A stretch of 53,116 bases of DNA from DATJGF01 sp035495315 (GTDB taxonomy: Bacteria; Verrucomicrobiota; Verrucomicrobiia; Limisphaerales; UBA8199): NCBI GenBank assembly GCA_035495315.1, contig DATJGF010000058.1, forward strand, positions 1-53,116, read 5' to 3'. Within the stretch, counting starts at the first letter, position 1, and each line of letters opens with the position of its first letter. Below are positions 17,664-26,511 of the stretch, piece by piece. The position numbers were made by a program, and so were the translations under genes. The notes beneath the pieces are model-generated. The model was not told where the DNA came from. It did no database searches and saw nothing but the letters and a program-made list of their open reading frames with translations.

Positions 17664-19307
17664 ATGATTACTATCAAGTCTAACGTGGCTGAAAGCGCGC
17701 AATCGAAAAAAGTCGCACCTTTTTTCCCGACAGTTAGTGAGCCGCAGATGAAAATCGGCGGGGGCAGTGGGATTGACCAGGCTGGGACTCGTTACGAGCT
17801 ACAGCTCCAGCTTCTTGACGCGGTGGCTTCAACCACCCCCGATTTTGTGTACGTTTTCGACCGGGAAGGCCGCTTCCTGTATGCCAATCGTCGGCTCCTC
17901 GAGGTTTGGGGGATGAAGCTGCCCGAGGTGATTGGCAGGACTTGCAGGGAATTGGGCTACGAGCAATGGCATCATGACATGCACATGCGCGAGATAGCAC
18001 AGGTGATCGAAACCCAGCGTGCGGTCAAAGGCGAAGTTCCCTTCAAAGCGCCCCTGACCGGTCATTTCGGAATTTACGAATACATCTTCACCCCGGTGTT
18101 CGGCGCCGAAGGACAGGTTGAACTCATCGCCGGGACAACCCGCGACGTTACCGAACGGAAGAAAGCTCAGGAAGCGCTTTTTGAAAGTGAGCAGCGGGCT
18201 CTGCTGGCTGTCGAAACCGCCGCGTTGGGCACCTACGAACGCAATCTGCTCACCAACGAGATCACGATGAATGCGGTTTGCCGTGACATTCTGGGAGCAG
18301 CCGACCAACAGCCACCTCCGGACATTGCTCGCAGATCCATTCACCCTGAGGATATGGAGAGGGTATTGGCGACGGTCGCCCGCTCATTTGACCCTACGCT
18401 GCGCGAAGTGTGCGGTGCCGAGTTCCGTATACGCCGACCTGATGGGTCAGTTCGCTGGGTTTCTGGGCGTGGACGCGTTCTGTTTGATAATTCCAAGCAA
18501 CCTCCACAGGCCCTGAAGTTCGTGGGTGTCCTCTTTGACATCACCGAACGCAAGCGCCTGGAATCGGAGTTATTGCGACACACTGCCCAGCTGGAGCAAC
18601 TGGTCCGTGAACGAACGGTGAAATTGGAAGACGCCGTCGGAGAACTTGAACATTTCTCATACACGATCACTCACGACATGCGCGCGCCATTGCGAGCGAT
18701 GCGCGGTTTCGCCGAAGTCCTAATGGCTGAGTGTGCGGATTGCCTGCCACCCGACCGGCGCGAGCTGATGCAGCGGATCTGTGATGCAGCCTCACGGATG
18801 GATCACCTCATTAATGACGCGCTCGATTACAGCCGCGTCGTTCGCGTTGAACTCGAGCTGCAGCCGATGGACCTTTCAACTGTAATCGACGGTATTGTGC
18901 GCTCATATCCACAGTTTCAACCGCCCCACGCTGAAATTCACATTGAATCGGGAATGCCGCGCGTGCTGGCCAACGAAGCGGGTTTGACCCAATGTTTTTC
19001 TAATCTCATCGGCAACGCAGTGAAATTCGTCGAATTCGGTAAAACGCCGCAGGTTAGCATCTCGGCTGAAAGACGAGGCGATTACGTGCGGGTATGGGTT
19101 AAAGATAACGGAATTGGTATCAGCCCGGAGTACCACGTGAAGGTGTGGGAAATGTTTCAGCGCCTGAATACACGATATCCAGGCACCGGTATCGGCCTGG
19201 CCCTGGTACGCAAAGTCGTTGAACGGCTGCGTGGTAACGTGGGTGTGGAATCGGACGTTGGCAAGGGCAGCGCGTTTTGGGTTGAACTGCTGTACGCGAC
19301 GAAGTAA
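17664..19307 (+). CDS. PAS-PAS sensor histidine kinase, no membrane segment
   Basis: The 547-residue protein has two PAS/PAC modules. The first runs from about residue 45 (PDFVYVFDREGRFLYANRR) to its PAC end TRDVTERKKAQEAL. The second ends with DITERKRLESEL. A short coiled coil leads to the dimerisation domain with phospho-acceptor His in YTITHDMRAPLRAM (about H337). The ATPase domain has N-box LIGNAVKF, G1 KDNGIGIS and G2 GTGIGLALV. No transmembrane helix or receiver domain is seen, so it probably senses a cytoplasmic signal and passes phosphate to a regulator encoded elsewhere. The frame extends to a TTG at 17559. ATG at 17664 and 17748 are both plausible starts. It diverges from the glycan operon and might control it. 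Confidence 0.9.
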   Translation: MITIKSNVAESAQSKKVAPFFPTVSEPQMKIGGGSGIDQAGTRYELQLQLLDAVASTTPDFVYVFDREGRFLYANRRLLEVWGMKLPEVIGRTCRELGYEQWHHDMHMREIAQVIETQRAVKGEVPFKAPLTGHFGIYEYIFTPVFGAEGQVELIAGTTRDVTERKKAQEALFESEQRALLAVETAALGTYERNLLTNEITMNAVCRDILGAADQQPPPDIARRSIHPEDMERVLATVARSFDPTLREVCGAEFRIRRPDGSVRWVSGRGRVLFDNSKQPPQALKFVGVLFDITERKRLESELLRHTAQLEQLVRERTVKLEDAVGELEHFSYTITHDMRAPLRAMRGFAEVLMAECADCLPPDRRELMQRICDAASRMDHLINDALDYSRVVRVELELQPMDLSTVIDGIVRSYPQFQPPHAEIHIESGMPRVLANEAGLTQCFSNLIGNAVKFVEFGKTPQVSISAERRGDYVRVWVKDNGIGISPEYHVKVWEMFQRLNTRYPGTGIGLALVRKVVERLRGNVGVESDVGKGSAFWVELLYATK

Positions 19308-19489
19308 AGCGAAGGCAAGGTCACTGACGCAAGCAAGGTCAAATTTAAACGTCTTGGAAAGAGACCTTCTGGACCTCAATAGCACAAAATCCGAATGGAA
19401 TCTTCAACCGAGCGGGAATCGAAGACGAGTGTTTTGCAAGTGCGTGAAGCAGGTCTCAATAGTGGAGGGCGATCAGCTTCGAGTTATGT

Positions 19490-20029
19490 ATGGCACGCAA
19501 CGTTGAAATCAAAGCCCGGATTGAAAGTGTTGAGTCGTTGATTCCCAGAGTCGCACCGCTTGCGGACTCCGGACCAACGACCTTCCAGCAGGATGATATG
19601 TTCTTCCCGTGTCCGAATGGCCGGTTAAAACTGCGCAAGCGCTCTGAGACGGACGGGGAGCTGATCTTTTACTTGCGCGAAAATTGTGCGGAACCCAAGG
19701 AATCTTTTTACGTTCTGGCCCCGACGACCGCCCCCGACGCATTGCGTGAGGCGCTGGTTCTGGGCTATGGCGTGATCGGGCAGGTTCGCAAAACACGAAC
19801 TTTGTTCATGGTGGGTAGGACTCGTATTCACCTGGACAGTGTGGAGGGGTTGGGTGAATTCCTTGAACTGGAAGTGATGCTGGCTGAGAACGAGCCGGTC
19901 GACGCAGGCCAGAGAATAGCGAGAGAGCTACTGGACAAGCTTGGCGTCTCGACAGAGGAATTGGTGCCGGGTGCTTACATCGATTTACTGGACAGGCGGG
20001 AAAAAGCATACGCCCAGCGCGGCAGGTAA
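19490..20029 (+). CDS. CYTH-domain protein, CyaB-like class IV adenylate cyclase family
   Basis: The 179-residue protein starts MARNVEIKARI, the characteristic opening of the CyaB-like subfamily of CYTH phosphatases and cyclases. The ExExK motif appears as NxExK. It continues with LKLRKRSETDGELIFY, RKTRTLFMVGRTRIHLD and LGEFLELEVML, which supply the basic and acidic residues lining the triphosphate tunnel. CYTH enzymes act on triphosphates (ATP cyclisation, thiamine triphosphate, tripolyphosphate). Which of these applies here cannot be read from sequence. It is downstream of the histidine kinase in the same direction, after 182 bases without other features. Confidence 0.85.
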   Translation: MARNVEIKARIESVESLIPRVAPLADSGPTTFQQDDMFFPCPNGRLKLRKRSETDGELIFYLRENCAEPKESFYVLAPTTAPDALREALVLGYGVIGQVRKTRTLFMVGRTRIHLDSVEGLGEFLELEVMLAENEPVDAGQRIARELLDKLGVSTEELVPGAYIDLLDRREKAYAQRGR

Positions 20030-20049
20030 TTGTAAGGAGATCAATGAGG

Positions 20050-20952
20050 TTAGTATGGATTGCCCACCGACCAGGAACCATCGGTTGAAAGCAAGATAAT
20101 GCGCGAGCCTTTGGGGCCTTGTCGCCAAGCGTGCTCGAGGTCGCCGAAAGGGTTGTTCAGCGTGCCCACACCATCTCCTTGCTGATTGGACTCGACGTAA
20201 ATTGTCTGATTCGTGCCGTATGCCAACCGCGCTTGTTGTGCATCGCCGGCACTGATTCCATTTTGGTCCCATTGGCCGATGATATGATCGTAGTTGGTGC
20301 CGACCGGATCGATTACGGCGCAGGGGCTGCTGCCATCGCCATCCTTGCACTGCGGCTCGCACGAAGACGCCCAACATACCCGATAGTGCATGATCGAGTA
20401 GTAATCGTAGGGCATGCTGCTGACGAGCCAGTTGGTCCTGGGAATCCAGTCGTAATCGTTCGCACGGCCGGGTTTGATATGCTCGTAATGGATAGTCACG
20501 TAAGCATCTCGATCCCAGCGGGCGTGTTCGTGATGAAAGCCCAGGACGTGACCAAGTTCATGCGCGGGCATCCAGTCGCCTTGTCGCCACCAAAACGCTG
20601 TGATGTTGACGTCGGCGCGTGAACCGGATTTGAACCCGGTTAAGCTAGTGTTGTTGCCTGCGTCGATTCGCCCGCTGAAATGGAGGTATGCCTTCTCCGT
20701 CGTGCGTGGGACAAAAGCAATCCGAGCGCCGGTGTCCATCCACCGTTGCATTGCGTGACGGACAGTCGTCTGTTGCTCCGGACTTAAGGCTGAAAGATCA
20801 TACGGAATAATCCCTTGAGGCCACGGGAGCGGTGTTTCAACATCGTGAGCGCAATGAGCGGGATCGGAGTCGCCAGCGTTGGATACCGGCGCGACCAAAC
20901 TCAGCCCGACGAGAACAGGAATAATAGGACGAATAAGGCTTATAGGATACAT
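20050..20952 (-). CDS. Secreted astacin-family (M12A) zinc metalloprotease
   Basis: The 300-residue protein has a signal peptide (MYPISLIRPIIPVLVGLSLVA) and an astacin catalytic domain. The zinc site is HELGHVLGFHHEHARWDRD with H131, E132, H135 and H141. The Met-turn SIMHY at 186-190 has the switch Tyr. No long pro-peptide is apparent. The last 50 residues (IYVESNQQGDGVGTLNNPF and then GSRIIL) resemble the opening cap of a right-handed beta-helix domain that then stops short. The start at 20952 has a good ribosome-binding site (gaggt) 8 bases upstream. The longer frame to 21084 overlaps nrdJ and is rejected. It probably degrades extracellular protein. Confidence 0.88.
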   Translation of the reverse strand: MYPISLIRPIIPVLVGLSLVAPVSNAGDSDPAHCAHDVETPLPWPQGIIPYDLSALSPEQQTTVRHAMQRWMDTGARIAFVPRTTEKAYLHFSGRIDAGNNTSLTGFKSGSRADVNITAFWWRQGDWMPAHELGHVLGFHHEHARWDRDAYVTIHYEHIKPGRANDYDWIPRTNWLVSSMPYDYYSIMHYRVCWASSCEPQCKDGDGSSPCAVIDPVGTNYDHIIGQWDQNGISAGDAQQARLAYGTNQTIYVESNQQGDGVGTLNNPFGDLEHAWRQGPKGSRIILLSTDGSWSVGNPY

Positions 20953-21047
20953 TATTCGCGACCTCGTTAGCGCGCATGCAGAGCAGACAAACCGGCGATA
21001 TTCATGCTCGCCAGGTTTGAAAACACACCCGGGTCTGTAAAGAGCTG

Positions 21048-24000
21048 CTAGCTGCAGCCCAGGCTGTCGCCGCAGTTGAGGCACTTATAGCAGGCACCGT
21101 TGCGCACGGTCACATGGCCGCAATTCGGGCAGGTAGGGGCATCGAGTTGAAAATGCGCCACCGAATCGTTCAGCGACGTGACGATATGGCCAGCCTCGGC
21201 GTGCCGCCCGGAATGCCCGTTGCCGTTTACGCGCGCGACGGGCTCTCCGTTTTCCGCATCCTCGGCGATCGGCAGTTCAGGTACCGGCCGGTTTACCTTT
21301 TTTTTTTCCTCGTCGAGCAGGCCGGGGATCGCCAGTTCCGGCTGGTTGCGATTGGGGGAATGTTGCTCGCGATAACCAGGGACGAACTGGAAACCCATCC
21401 ACCGGAAGACGTAATCAGTGATCGAAGCCGCGCTGCGGATTTCGGGGTTCCTGGTAAAGCCAGAGGGCTCGAAGCGTACGTGGGCGAACTTGCGGACGAG
21501 AGCTTCCAGCGGCACACCGTATTGTAGCGCCAGGCTGGTGAGCGTGCCTATGCCGTCCATCAGACCGCCGATGGTTGAACCTTCCTTGGCCATGGTAATG
21601 AAGAGTTCGCCCGGCTGATCGTCTTGGAAGAGGCCGACGGTGAGATAACCTTCGTGGCCAGCGATATCAAACTTGTGGGTAATGGATTTGCGGGTATCCA
21701 GTAGTCGGCGGCGGAGTGGCTTGACGCCCTGCTCGCGCAGCCTGGCAACCTGGAGTTCCAATTCCTTGATTTGCTGTTGAAGGCCGGCGCTGGCTTCTGA
21801 TTCCGCAGCAGTCGCTTTGTCGCCGCCTTCATTGGTGCGCTTAGTGTTGAGGGGTTGGGAACGTTTCGAGCCGTCGCGATAAATCGCGACGCACTTCAAT
21901 CCCATTTTCCAAGCCTGCACATAGGCATCGCGAATGTCGGCTACCGTGCTTTCTTTGGGCATGTTGACGGTTTTGGAAATGGCGCCGCTGATGAATGGCT
22001 GTGCCGCGGCCATCATTTTCAGATGGGCGAGGTACTGAATACTGCGCGTGCCACGGTACGGTTTAAAGGCACAGTCGAATACCGGCAGGTGTTCCGGCTT
22101 GAGGCCGCTTTGCGCCAACTGCCCGCCGGGTACTGAAGTATCGGCGCTTTCTCGGACATCTTCGATCGTGTCGTATTTCTCGACGTGTGCGACGATGCGT
22201 TCAACTTCCTGCATGCTGTAGCCGAGCCGCCGCAAGCCCTCCGGCACAGTCCGGTTGACGATTTTGAGCAAGCCGCCTCCGGCGAGCAGTTTGTATTTGA
22301 CCAGGGCGATGTCGGGCTCGATTCCCGTGGTGTCGCAATCCATCAGGAAGGCGATGGTGCCGGTCGGTGCCAGGACTGTGACCTGAGCGTTGCGATAGCC
22401 GTGTTGCCGGCCGCGTTCCAGCGCGCCGTCCCACGTGCGCCGCGCTTCGTCTTTCAAATAATTGAATTCCTCACTGGGTTGGATCGCTTCGACGGCGTCG
22501 CGATGCTGCTGAATTACGCCGAGCATCGAATCGACGTTGTCCGGTCCGAGTGGTTTGGGTACGTGGGCGCAATGGGCGTCGCGGTAGCCCTTGAAAGGAC
22601 CGATCACGCTGGCGATTTCGGCCGACTGCTCGTAGGCGTGGCCGGTCATGATCGCGGTGAGGGCGCCGGCGAGAGCCCGGCCCTGATCGGAGTCATAAGG
22701 CAAGCCGTAGCTCATAATGAGCGAGCCGAGATTGGCATAGCCCAAACCGAGCGTGCGGAAAATGTGCGAATTCTCGGCGATAGCGGCGGTTGGGTAGCTG
22801 GCGTTGTCGACCAGGATTTCCTGGGCAGTGATAAACAGACGCACGGCGGCTTTGAACCGTTCGACATCGAACACACCATCCTCGCGCTTGAACTTCATCA
22901 GGTTGAGCGAGGCGAGATTGCACGCGGTGTTGTTCAGGAAAACGTATTCCGAGCACGGATTGGTGGAGTGAATCGGTTCAGTGCCTTTGCAGGTGTGCCA
23001 TTTTTGAATCGCTCCGTCATATTGCAGACCGGGATCGCCGCAAACCCAAGTGCCTTCCGCGATCTTGGTTAATAATGCGCTGGCATCTTTCTTGTGCAGC
23101 GGTTGGCCGGTCGTTATCGAGCGCGTCCACCATTCTTTGCCATCAACTGCAGCCTGCATGAACTCGTCACCGGCGCGGACGGAGAGGTTCTCGTTTTGAT
23201 ACATGACGCTGCCATAGGCATCGCCATTATAGGAGCCGTCGTAGCCTTGCTCGATCAATGCCCAGGCCTTCTTCTCTTCCTTTTGCTTCGCGTCAATGAA
23301 CTCCTCGATATCTCCGTGCCAATCGCGCAAGGTATTCATTTTTGCGGCGCGCCGGGTTTTGCCGCCGGATTTGACGACGTTCGCCACCTGGTCATAAACC
23401 TTCAGGAAAGAGAGTGGCCCGCTGGGGCGACCGCCGCCGCTGAGTTTTTCCTTGCTGGAGCGGATTGGGGAAAGGTCGGTGCCGGTGCCGGAGCCGAACT
23501 TGAAGAGCATCGCTTCGCTGTGGGCGAGGTGCATGATCGATTCCATGTTGTCATCGACAGATTGGATGAAACAGGCGCTGCACTGCGGATATTCGTATTG
23601 CGTCTGCCCTCGCTCAGCTTGCCCGGTCTTGCGGTTGTAGTACCAGTTGCCGCGGCTCGATTGATTGCCGACGCCGTATTGGTGGAAAAGGCCGACGTTG
23701 AACCAGACGGGGGAGTTGAATGCGCCGTACTGGTTTACGCACAGCCAGGTCAGCTCATTGTAAAAAATCTCGCCATCGCTCTTGCTGAAGTATCCATCTT
23801 TGATCCCCCAATCGGCAATCGTGCGGCAAATGCGATGAATCAGCTGGCGTACAGAAGTCTCACGTTCAGAAGTCCCTTGCTCGCCGTAAAAGTACTTGGA
23901 AACGACAACCTTTGCCGCCAACTGCGACCAGGTCTTGGGTACTTCTACGTTCTCCTGCTTGAAAATGACTTTGCCGGCGTCATCGGTGATTTCAGCGGTG

Positions 24001-24185
24001 CGTTGTTCCCATTCAATTTGTGAGAATGGGTCACGATCGGGATCGCTAAAAATCCGATTCAGCGACAGACAGCTCTTTCCGGCGGCCCCGGTTCGGCGGG
24101 TGTTGCGGCCACTGGCACTAGGGGTATTACGACGCTTAGATTCGGGGGCAGCAGCAGACAGGACCTCATCACTCATGTTAATCAT
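21048..24185 (-). CDS. nrdJ: Adenosylcobalamin-dependent (class II) ribonucleotide reductase
   Basis: The 1045-residue enzyme reduces ribonucleotides to deoxyribonucleotides using a B12-generated radical. The N-terminal domain has DPFSQIEWEQRTAEI. The ten-stranded barrel carries FNSPVWFNVG, FKFGSGTGTDLSPIRS, NPCSEY (about 409-414, radical or redox Cys) and LAPTGTIAFLMDCDTTGIEPD. The C-terminus has the TSCPxC-type zinc ribbon (CPNCG, CYKCLNCGDSLGCS), which supplies the shuttle cysteines. Length and order match full-length NrdJ. An aaggaaag ribosome-binding site serves ATG 24185 or the nearby ATG 24176. It is expressed from a promoter with two NrdR-like boxes. No class I genes are in the window. 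Confidence 0.97.
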   Translation of the reverse strand: MINMSDEVLSAAAPESKRRNTPSASGRNTRRTGAAGKSCLSLNRIFSDPDRDPFSQIEWEQRTAEITDDAGKVIFKQENVEVPKTWSQLAAKVVVSKYFYGEQGTSERETSVRQLIHRICRTIADWGIKDGYFSKSDGEIFYNELTWLCVNQYGAFNSPVWFNVGLFHQYGVGNQSSRGNWYYNRKTGQAERGQTQYEYPQCSACFIQSVDDNMESIMHLAHSEAMLFKFGSGTGTDLSPIRSSKEKLSGGGRPSGPLSFLKVYDQVANVVKSGGKTRRAAKMNTLRDWHGDIEEFIDAKQKEEKKAWALIEQGYDGSYNGDAYGSVMYQNENLSVRAGDEFMQAAVDGKEWWTRSITTGQPLHKKDASALLTKIAEGTWVCGDPGLQYDGAIQKWHTCKGTEPIHSTNPCSEYVFLNNTACNLASLNLMKFKREDGVFDVERFKAAVRLFITAQEILVDNASYPTAAIAENSHIFRTLGLGYANLGSLIMSYGLPYDSDQGRALAGALTAIMTGHAYEQSAEIASVIGPFKGYRDAHCAHVPKPLGPDNVDSMLGVIQQHRDAVEAIQPSEEFNYLKDEARRTWDGALERGRQHGYRNAQVTVLAPTGTIAFLMDCDTTGIEPDIALVKYKLLAGGGLLKIVNRTVPEGLRRLGYSMQEVERIVAHVEKYDTIEDVRESADTSVPGGQLAQSGLKPEHLPVFDCAFKPYRGTRSIQYLAHLKMMAAAQPFISGAISKTVNMPKESTVADIRDAYVQAWKMGLKCVAIYRDGSKRSQPLNTKRTNEGGDKATAAESEASAGLQQQIKELELQVARLREQGVKPLRRRLLDTRKSITHKFDIAGHEGYLTVGLFQDDQPGELFITMAKEGSTIGGLMDGIGTLTSLALQYGVPLEALVRKFAHVRFEPSGFTRNPEIRSAASITDYVFRWMGFQFVPGYREQHSPNRNQPELAIPGLLDEEKKKVNRPVPELPIAEDAENGEPVARVNGNGHSGRHAEAGHIVTSLNDSVAHFQLDAPTCPNCGHVTVRNGACYKCLNCGDSLGCS

Positions 24186-24320
24186 GACTTTCCTTTCGTG
24201 GATTGTTTTGCCGGTGGCGGTATCGTTGACCGACCTTCAACGAGAGAGACACCCGGCCAGAATTCGTTTCAAATTCGATTGCGTTCGAGAACTGCCTGGA
24301 CCTCATCCGGAGGTCCAACT

Positions 24321-24372
24321 ACCCCATTAGTAGGGAGTGTTGCGAGCATACACCCCACATATAGGGTAGCAA
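24321..24372 (-). promoter_or_regulatory. nrdJ promoter with tandem NrdR boxes
   Basis: Two 16-base partly palindromic sites lie at 24321-24336 (ACCCCATTAGTAGGGA) and 24352-24367 (ACCCCACATATAGGGT). They start 31 bp apart, which is close to three helical turns. The second agrees with the NrdR consensus ACACWATATATWGTGT at 12 of 16 positions, and the first at about 9. On the minus strand a possible -35 TTGCTA (24372-24367) and -10 TATGCT (24350-24345) are separated by 16 bases and enclose the better box. That is the expected layout for repression by NrdR. An A/T-rich stretch lies just upstream. Confidence 0.72.
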
Positions 24373-24689
24373 GAAAATTTTGAAAAAATTTACGCAAACG
24401 TTATAGGTGACTGAAGGTGACCGAATTCTCGAGCGGGCCGACGGTCAAAAGTCGCTCGCCTCTCGCCTGTTTTTTGGGGACTTTACCCATCAGGAGGGCC
24501 GCGAAGTTGACCAGCGCACCGGCCAGGGACGGGGGCAGGAGGATGCCACCATTTCCTGCCCGGCCCAAGGCGAGCGCAAACGGCGGGCAAGAAAAATAAC
24601 CTTCATCAAACACCGTCGAGGCAGACCGGATGATCGGCGCATCCACTCCTTCCATGATTCGCTCGAACTCGCATCGGCCAGATTGCGAG
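24373..24689. other. Intergenic region upstream of nrdJ; one doubtful small frame
   Basis: Bases 24373-24400 are A/T-rich and look like an upstream promoter element. A 10-base tandem (GGTGACTGAA/GGTGACCGAA) lies at 24406-24425. A minus-strand frame of 84 codons (24401-24655, starting MEGVDAPIIRSAS) has no recognised family and no clear ribosome-binding site. I do not call it a gene. Confidence 0.4.
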
Positions 24690-25601
24690 TTATCTCGGAA
24701 GCACCCTGCGAATCTTGATATTCCGGAACCACACTTCCGGTGTCCAGTTCTGGAAGGCGATATAGCCTGTCCGAGCTTTTGCGAACTGAGCGTAAGGGCT
24801 GAAACTTGGACTTCCGGCAACGAGCAAACCGAAGGCGGAGCTGTTAAGTTCATAGCTGACCCTTAGCCTACCGTTAAGCCAATGCTCGACATGGTTGCTT
24901 TGCACGAGCAGTCGGCATTGGTTCCACTGTCCGGCCGCCAGCAATGGTCCGGTGGTTGGCGGAATCAGTCCCCAGACCGCCCCGGAACTCTGGTCAGTCG
25001 GCAGGGCGTAACCGGAGTCATCGATGAGTTGATATTCCGGTCCGGATTTCCAGGCAGCATCGTAGAATTCCGTGACTCGATATATGACTCCGCTATTTCC
25101 CCCAGCCCCAGTTTTCCATTCCCAAACCAACTCAAAATCAGTGAATTGGTTTGTGGTAATAATGTGACCCTGCGGGCTTCCGGAAACGGTCTTAAGCTCG
25201 CCATTGGCGGTGATGGTCCATTCGCTCCCCGGAAACGACGTGCTTCTATAACCCCGTAAAGCCGACGTTGAACTGCCGTTGAATAGCACTTCCCAGGCGC
25301 GCAACCGGTAGAACCGCGCAGAATCGGCAGGGGAATTCGTCACAAAATAAAGGCCATCGAGCTGAGAAGCTGCGTTGGTAACAATTGTCCACCCAGCCAG
25401 ATCTGTGGGGTTTGTAGTAGTTTCGACGTAAAAATCGTCGCTCGTGTTGGTAGGCCACGACATGACGAGATTGGAGCCTTCGAGATGCGCGCGGAGCTCG
25501 GTGGCTAACACCGCATGGCTCGTGAAGGCCAGCACCTCAGCGCATAGCCAAACCGCTGAAATGAGATTCAGCGGATTCTTAAGCTCAGTTTTACGTTTCA
25601 T
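24690..25601 (-). CDS. Exported DUF1080 (3-keto-disaccharide hydrolase-like) protein
   Basis: The 303-residue protein has a probable signal peptide (about residues 1-33, LNLISAVWLCAEVLAFTSHA). A beta-rich linker with fibronectin-like features precedes a DUF1080 jelly-roll domain. Signature parts of that domain are FELVWEWKTGAGGNSGVIYRV, GPEYQLIDDSGY, WNQCRLLV and VEHWLNGRL. DUF1080 proteins are abundant in Verrucomicrobia and Planctomycetes. Several have been linked to glycan or 3-keto-glycoside breakdown outside the cytoplasm. The frame is open to an ATG at 25628. I prefer 25601 because it places a charged N-region directly before the hydrophobic signal. Confidence 0.82.
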   Translation of the reverse strand: MKRKTELKNPLNLISAVWLCAEVLAFTSHAVLATELRAHLEGSNLVMSWPTNTSDDFYVETTTNPTDLAGWTIVTNAASQLDGLYFVTNSPADSARFYRLRAWEVLFNGSSTSALRGYRSTSFPGSEWTITANGELKTVSGSPQGHIITTNQFTDFELVWEWKTGAGGNSGVIYRVTEFYDAAWKSGPEYQLIDDSGYALPTDQSSGAVWGLIPPTTGPLLAAGQWNQCRLLVQSNHVEHWLNGRLRVSYELNSSAFGLLVAGSPSFSPYAQFAKARTGYIAFQNWTPEVWFRNIKIRRVLPR

Positions 25602-25673
25602 GCATTCAATCGACCCAGATACTGCCATTCTCAGGGATCATGCCCCATTGCTGGAGTAAACCCTTCATCGGGC

Positions 25674-26039
25674 TCATGAGGCAACCGCATGGCGGTTTCG
25701 AATGCTTCTGACCAATCTGAAACCAAGGTTCGTTATGCCGATCACCCAGCCAACCGGGTAAAGCAAAACCAGCCAGGACGACCGCATGGACCGTGCAGAA
25801 CCCCCTCCAACCAAACCAATGCCCCAGAACGCTCCGACTCCGATCGCGATCAAAATGAAAATCAATATCCACTGTATGAGCAACCCGCGTTCACCGTTGC
25901 CAAGGAACGTGCCGAGGGTCACTAAGCCGCTGCCCGGAAGGATGATGAGCGAGCCTTCCATCGGATCAGCAGCACCCACCAGCATGGCGATACCGCCGAC
26001 AGTGATGAGGATGCGTGACGAAATCTTACGTGCGCTCAT
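25674..26039 (-). CDS. Small membrane protein, unknown function
   Basis: The 121-residue protein has three or four hydrophobic helices (ILITVGGIAMLVGAAD; WILIFILIAIGVGAFWGIG; WLVLLYPVGWVIGITNLGF) and a basic C-terminus. No family is recognised. It lies in a row of small minus-strand membrane genes with the next at 26113, and may be co-transcribed with it. Amphipathic loops and glycine-rich helices suggest a small integral protein and not a transporter. Confidence 0.65.
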   Translation of the reverse strand: MSARKISSRILITVGGIAMLVGAADPMEGSLIILPGSGLVTLGTFLGNGERGLLIQWILIFILIAIGVGAFWGIGLVGGGSARSMRSSWLVLLYPVGWVIGITNLGFRLVRSIRNRHAVAS

Positions 26040-26112
26040 AAGTAGAATCCAAGTTGTTGAGGTTATTTTTCAGCGAATATTCATGCAACCAGAGCCGCGA
26101 TAAATGCCAGCG

Positions 26113-26472
26113 TTATTCCTCCTGAATGGTGATTTTTCGCCGCAGCCAGTTACTGGCCAGGTAGAGGAGCCCCGGGACTGCCAGGATGACGGCCGTTACC
26201 GTCAATCCCCTTGGCGAAATGGCCAAACCAATGATAAAGACGCACCATCCTGCCAGCGAAGTGACACCGCCGACGAATTCCCATCGCCAGGCCGCAAGAA
26301 TGCCTATCAAGATAAGTGCAAATGCAAGAAACATGATCTGCATAGCCAGGGCTACGGTAAGCGGGTTCGGCATCCCTTCACCAATGGCAATAAATACACA
26401 ACCGAACACCAGGAACGTCCCGAGAATCCGCGCTGTCCACCGGCAAGCGGCCGCCAACCATTTGTCATTCAT
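26113..26472 (-). CDS. Small membrane protein, unknown function
   Basis: The 119-residue protein has four hydrophobic stretches (ILGTFLVFGCVFIAIGEG; IMFLAFALILIGILAAW; LAGWCVFIIGLAISP; TAVILAVPGLLYLASNWL) and a charged C-terminal tail. A gaaggaaag ribosome-binding site precedes the ATG by about 9 bases. No family is recognised. It lies 39 bases downstream of the Ser/Thr kinase on the same strand and 73 bases before the next small membrane gene. Confidence 0.68.
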   Translation of the reverse strand: MNDKWLAAACRWTARILGTFLVFGCVFIAIGEGMPNPLTVALAMQIMFLAFALILIGILAAWRWEFVGGVTSLAGWCVFIIGLAISPRGLTVTAVILAVPGLLYLASNWLRRKITIQEE

Positions 26473-26511
26473 AATCGATTACTTTCCTTCATAAGCATGA
26501 CAAAGAGGTTT

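Noticed and set aside
22185..24023. Two long plus-strand frames (22185-23072 and 23094-24023)
   Set aside because: They lie antisense to nrdJ, which is full length and strongly conserved. Their composition is that of a reverse-strand shadow.
24186..24320. Possible cobalamin riboswitch before nrdJ
   Set aside because: A GCCACCGG-like stretch is present, but the conserved B12-box and folded core are not recognisable. Two NrdR boxes explain the regulation better.
24401..24655. Minus-strand frame of 84 codons between nrdJ and the DUF1080 gene
   Set aside because: No family, no clear ribosome-binding site, and it ends at the A/T-rich upstream part of the nrdJ promoter. Codon use is ambiguous.
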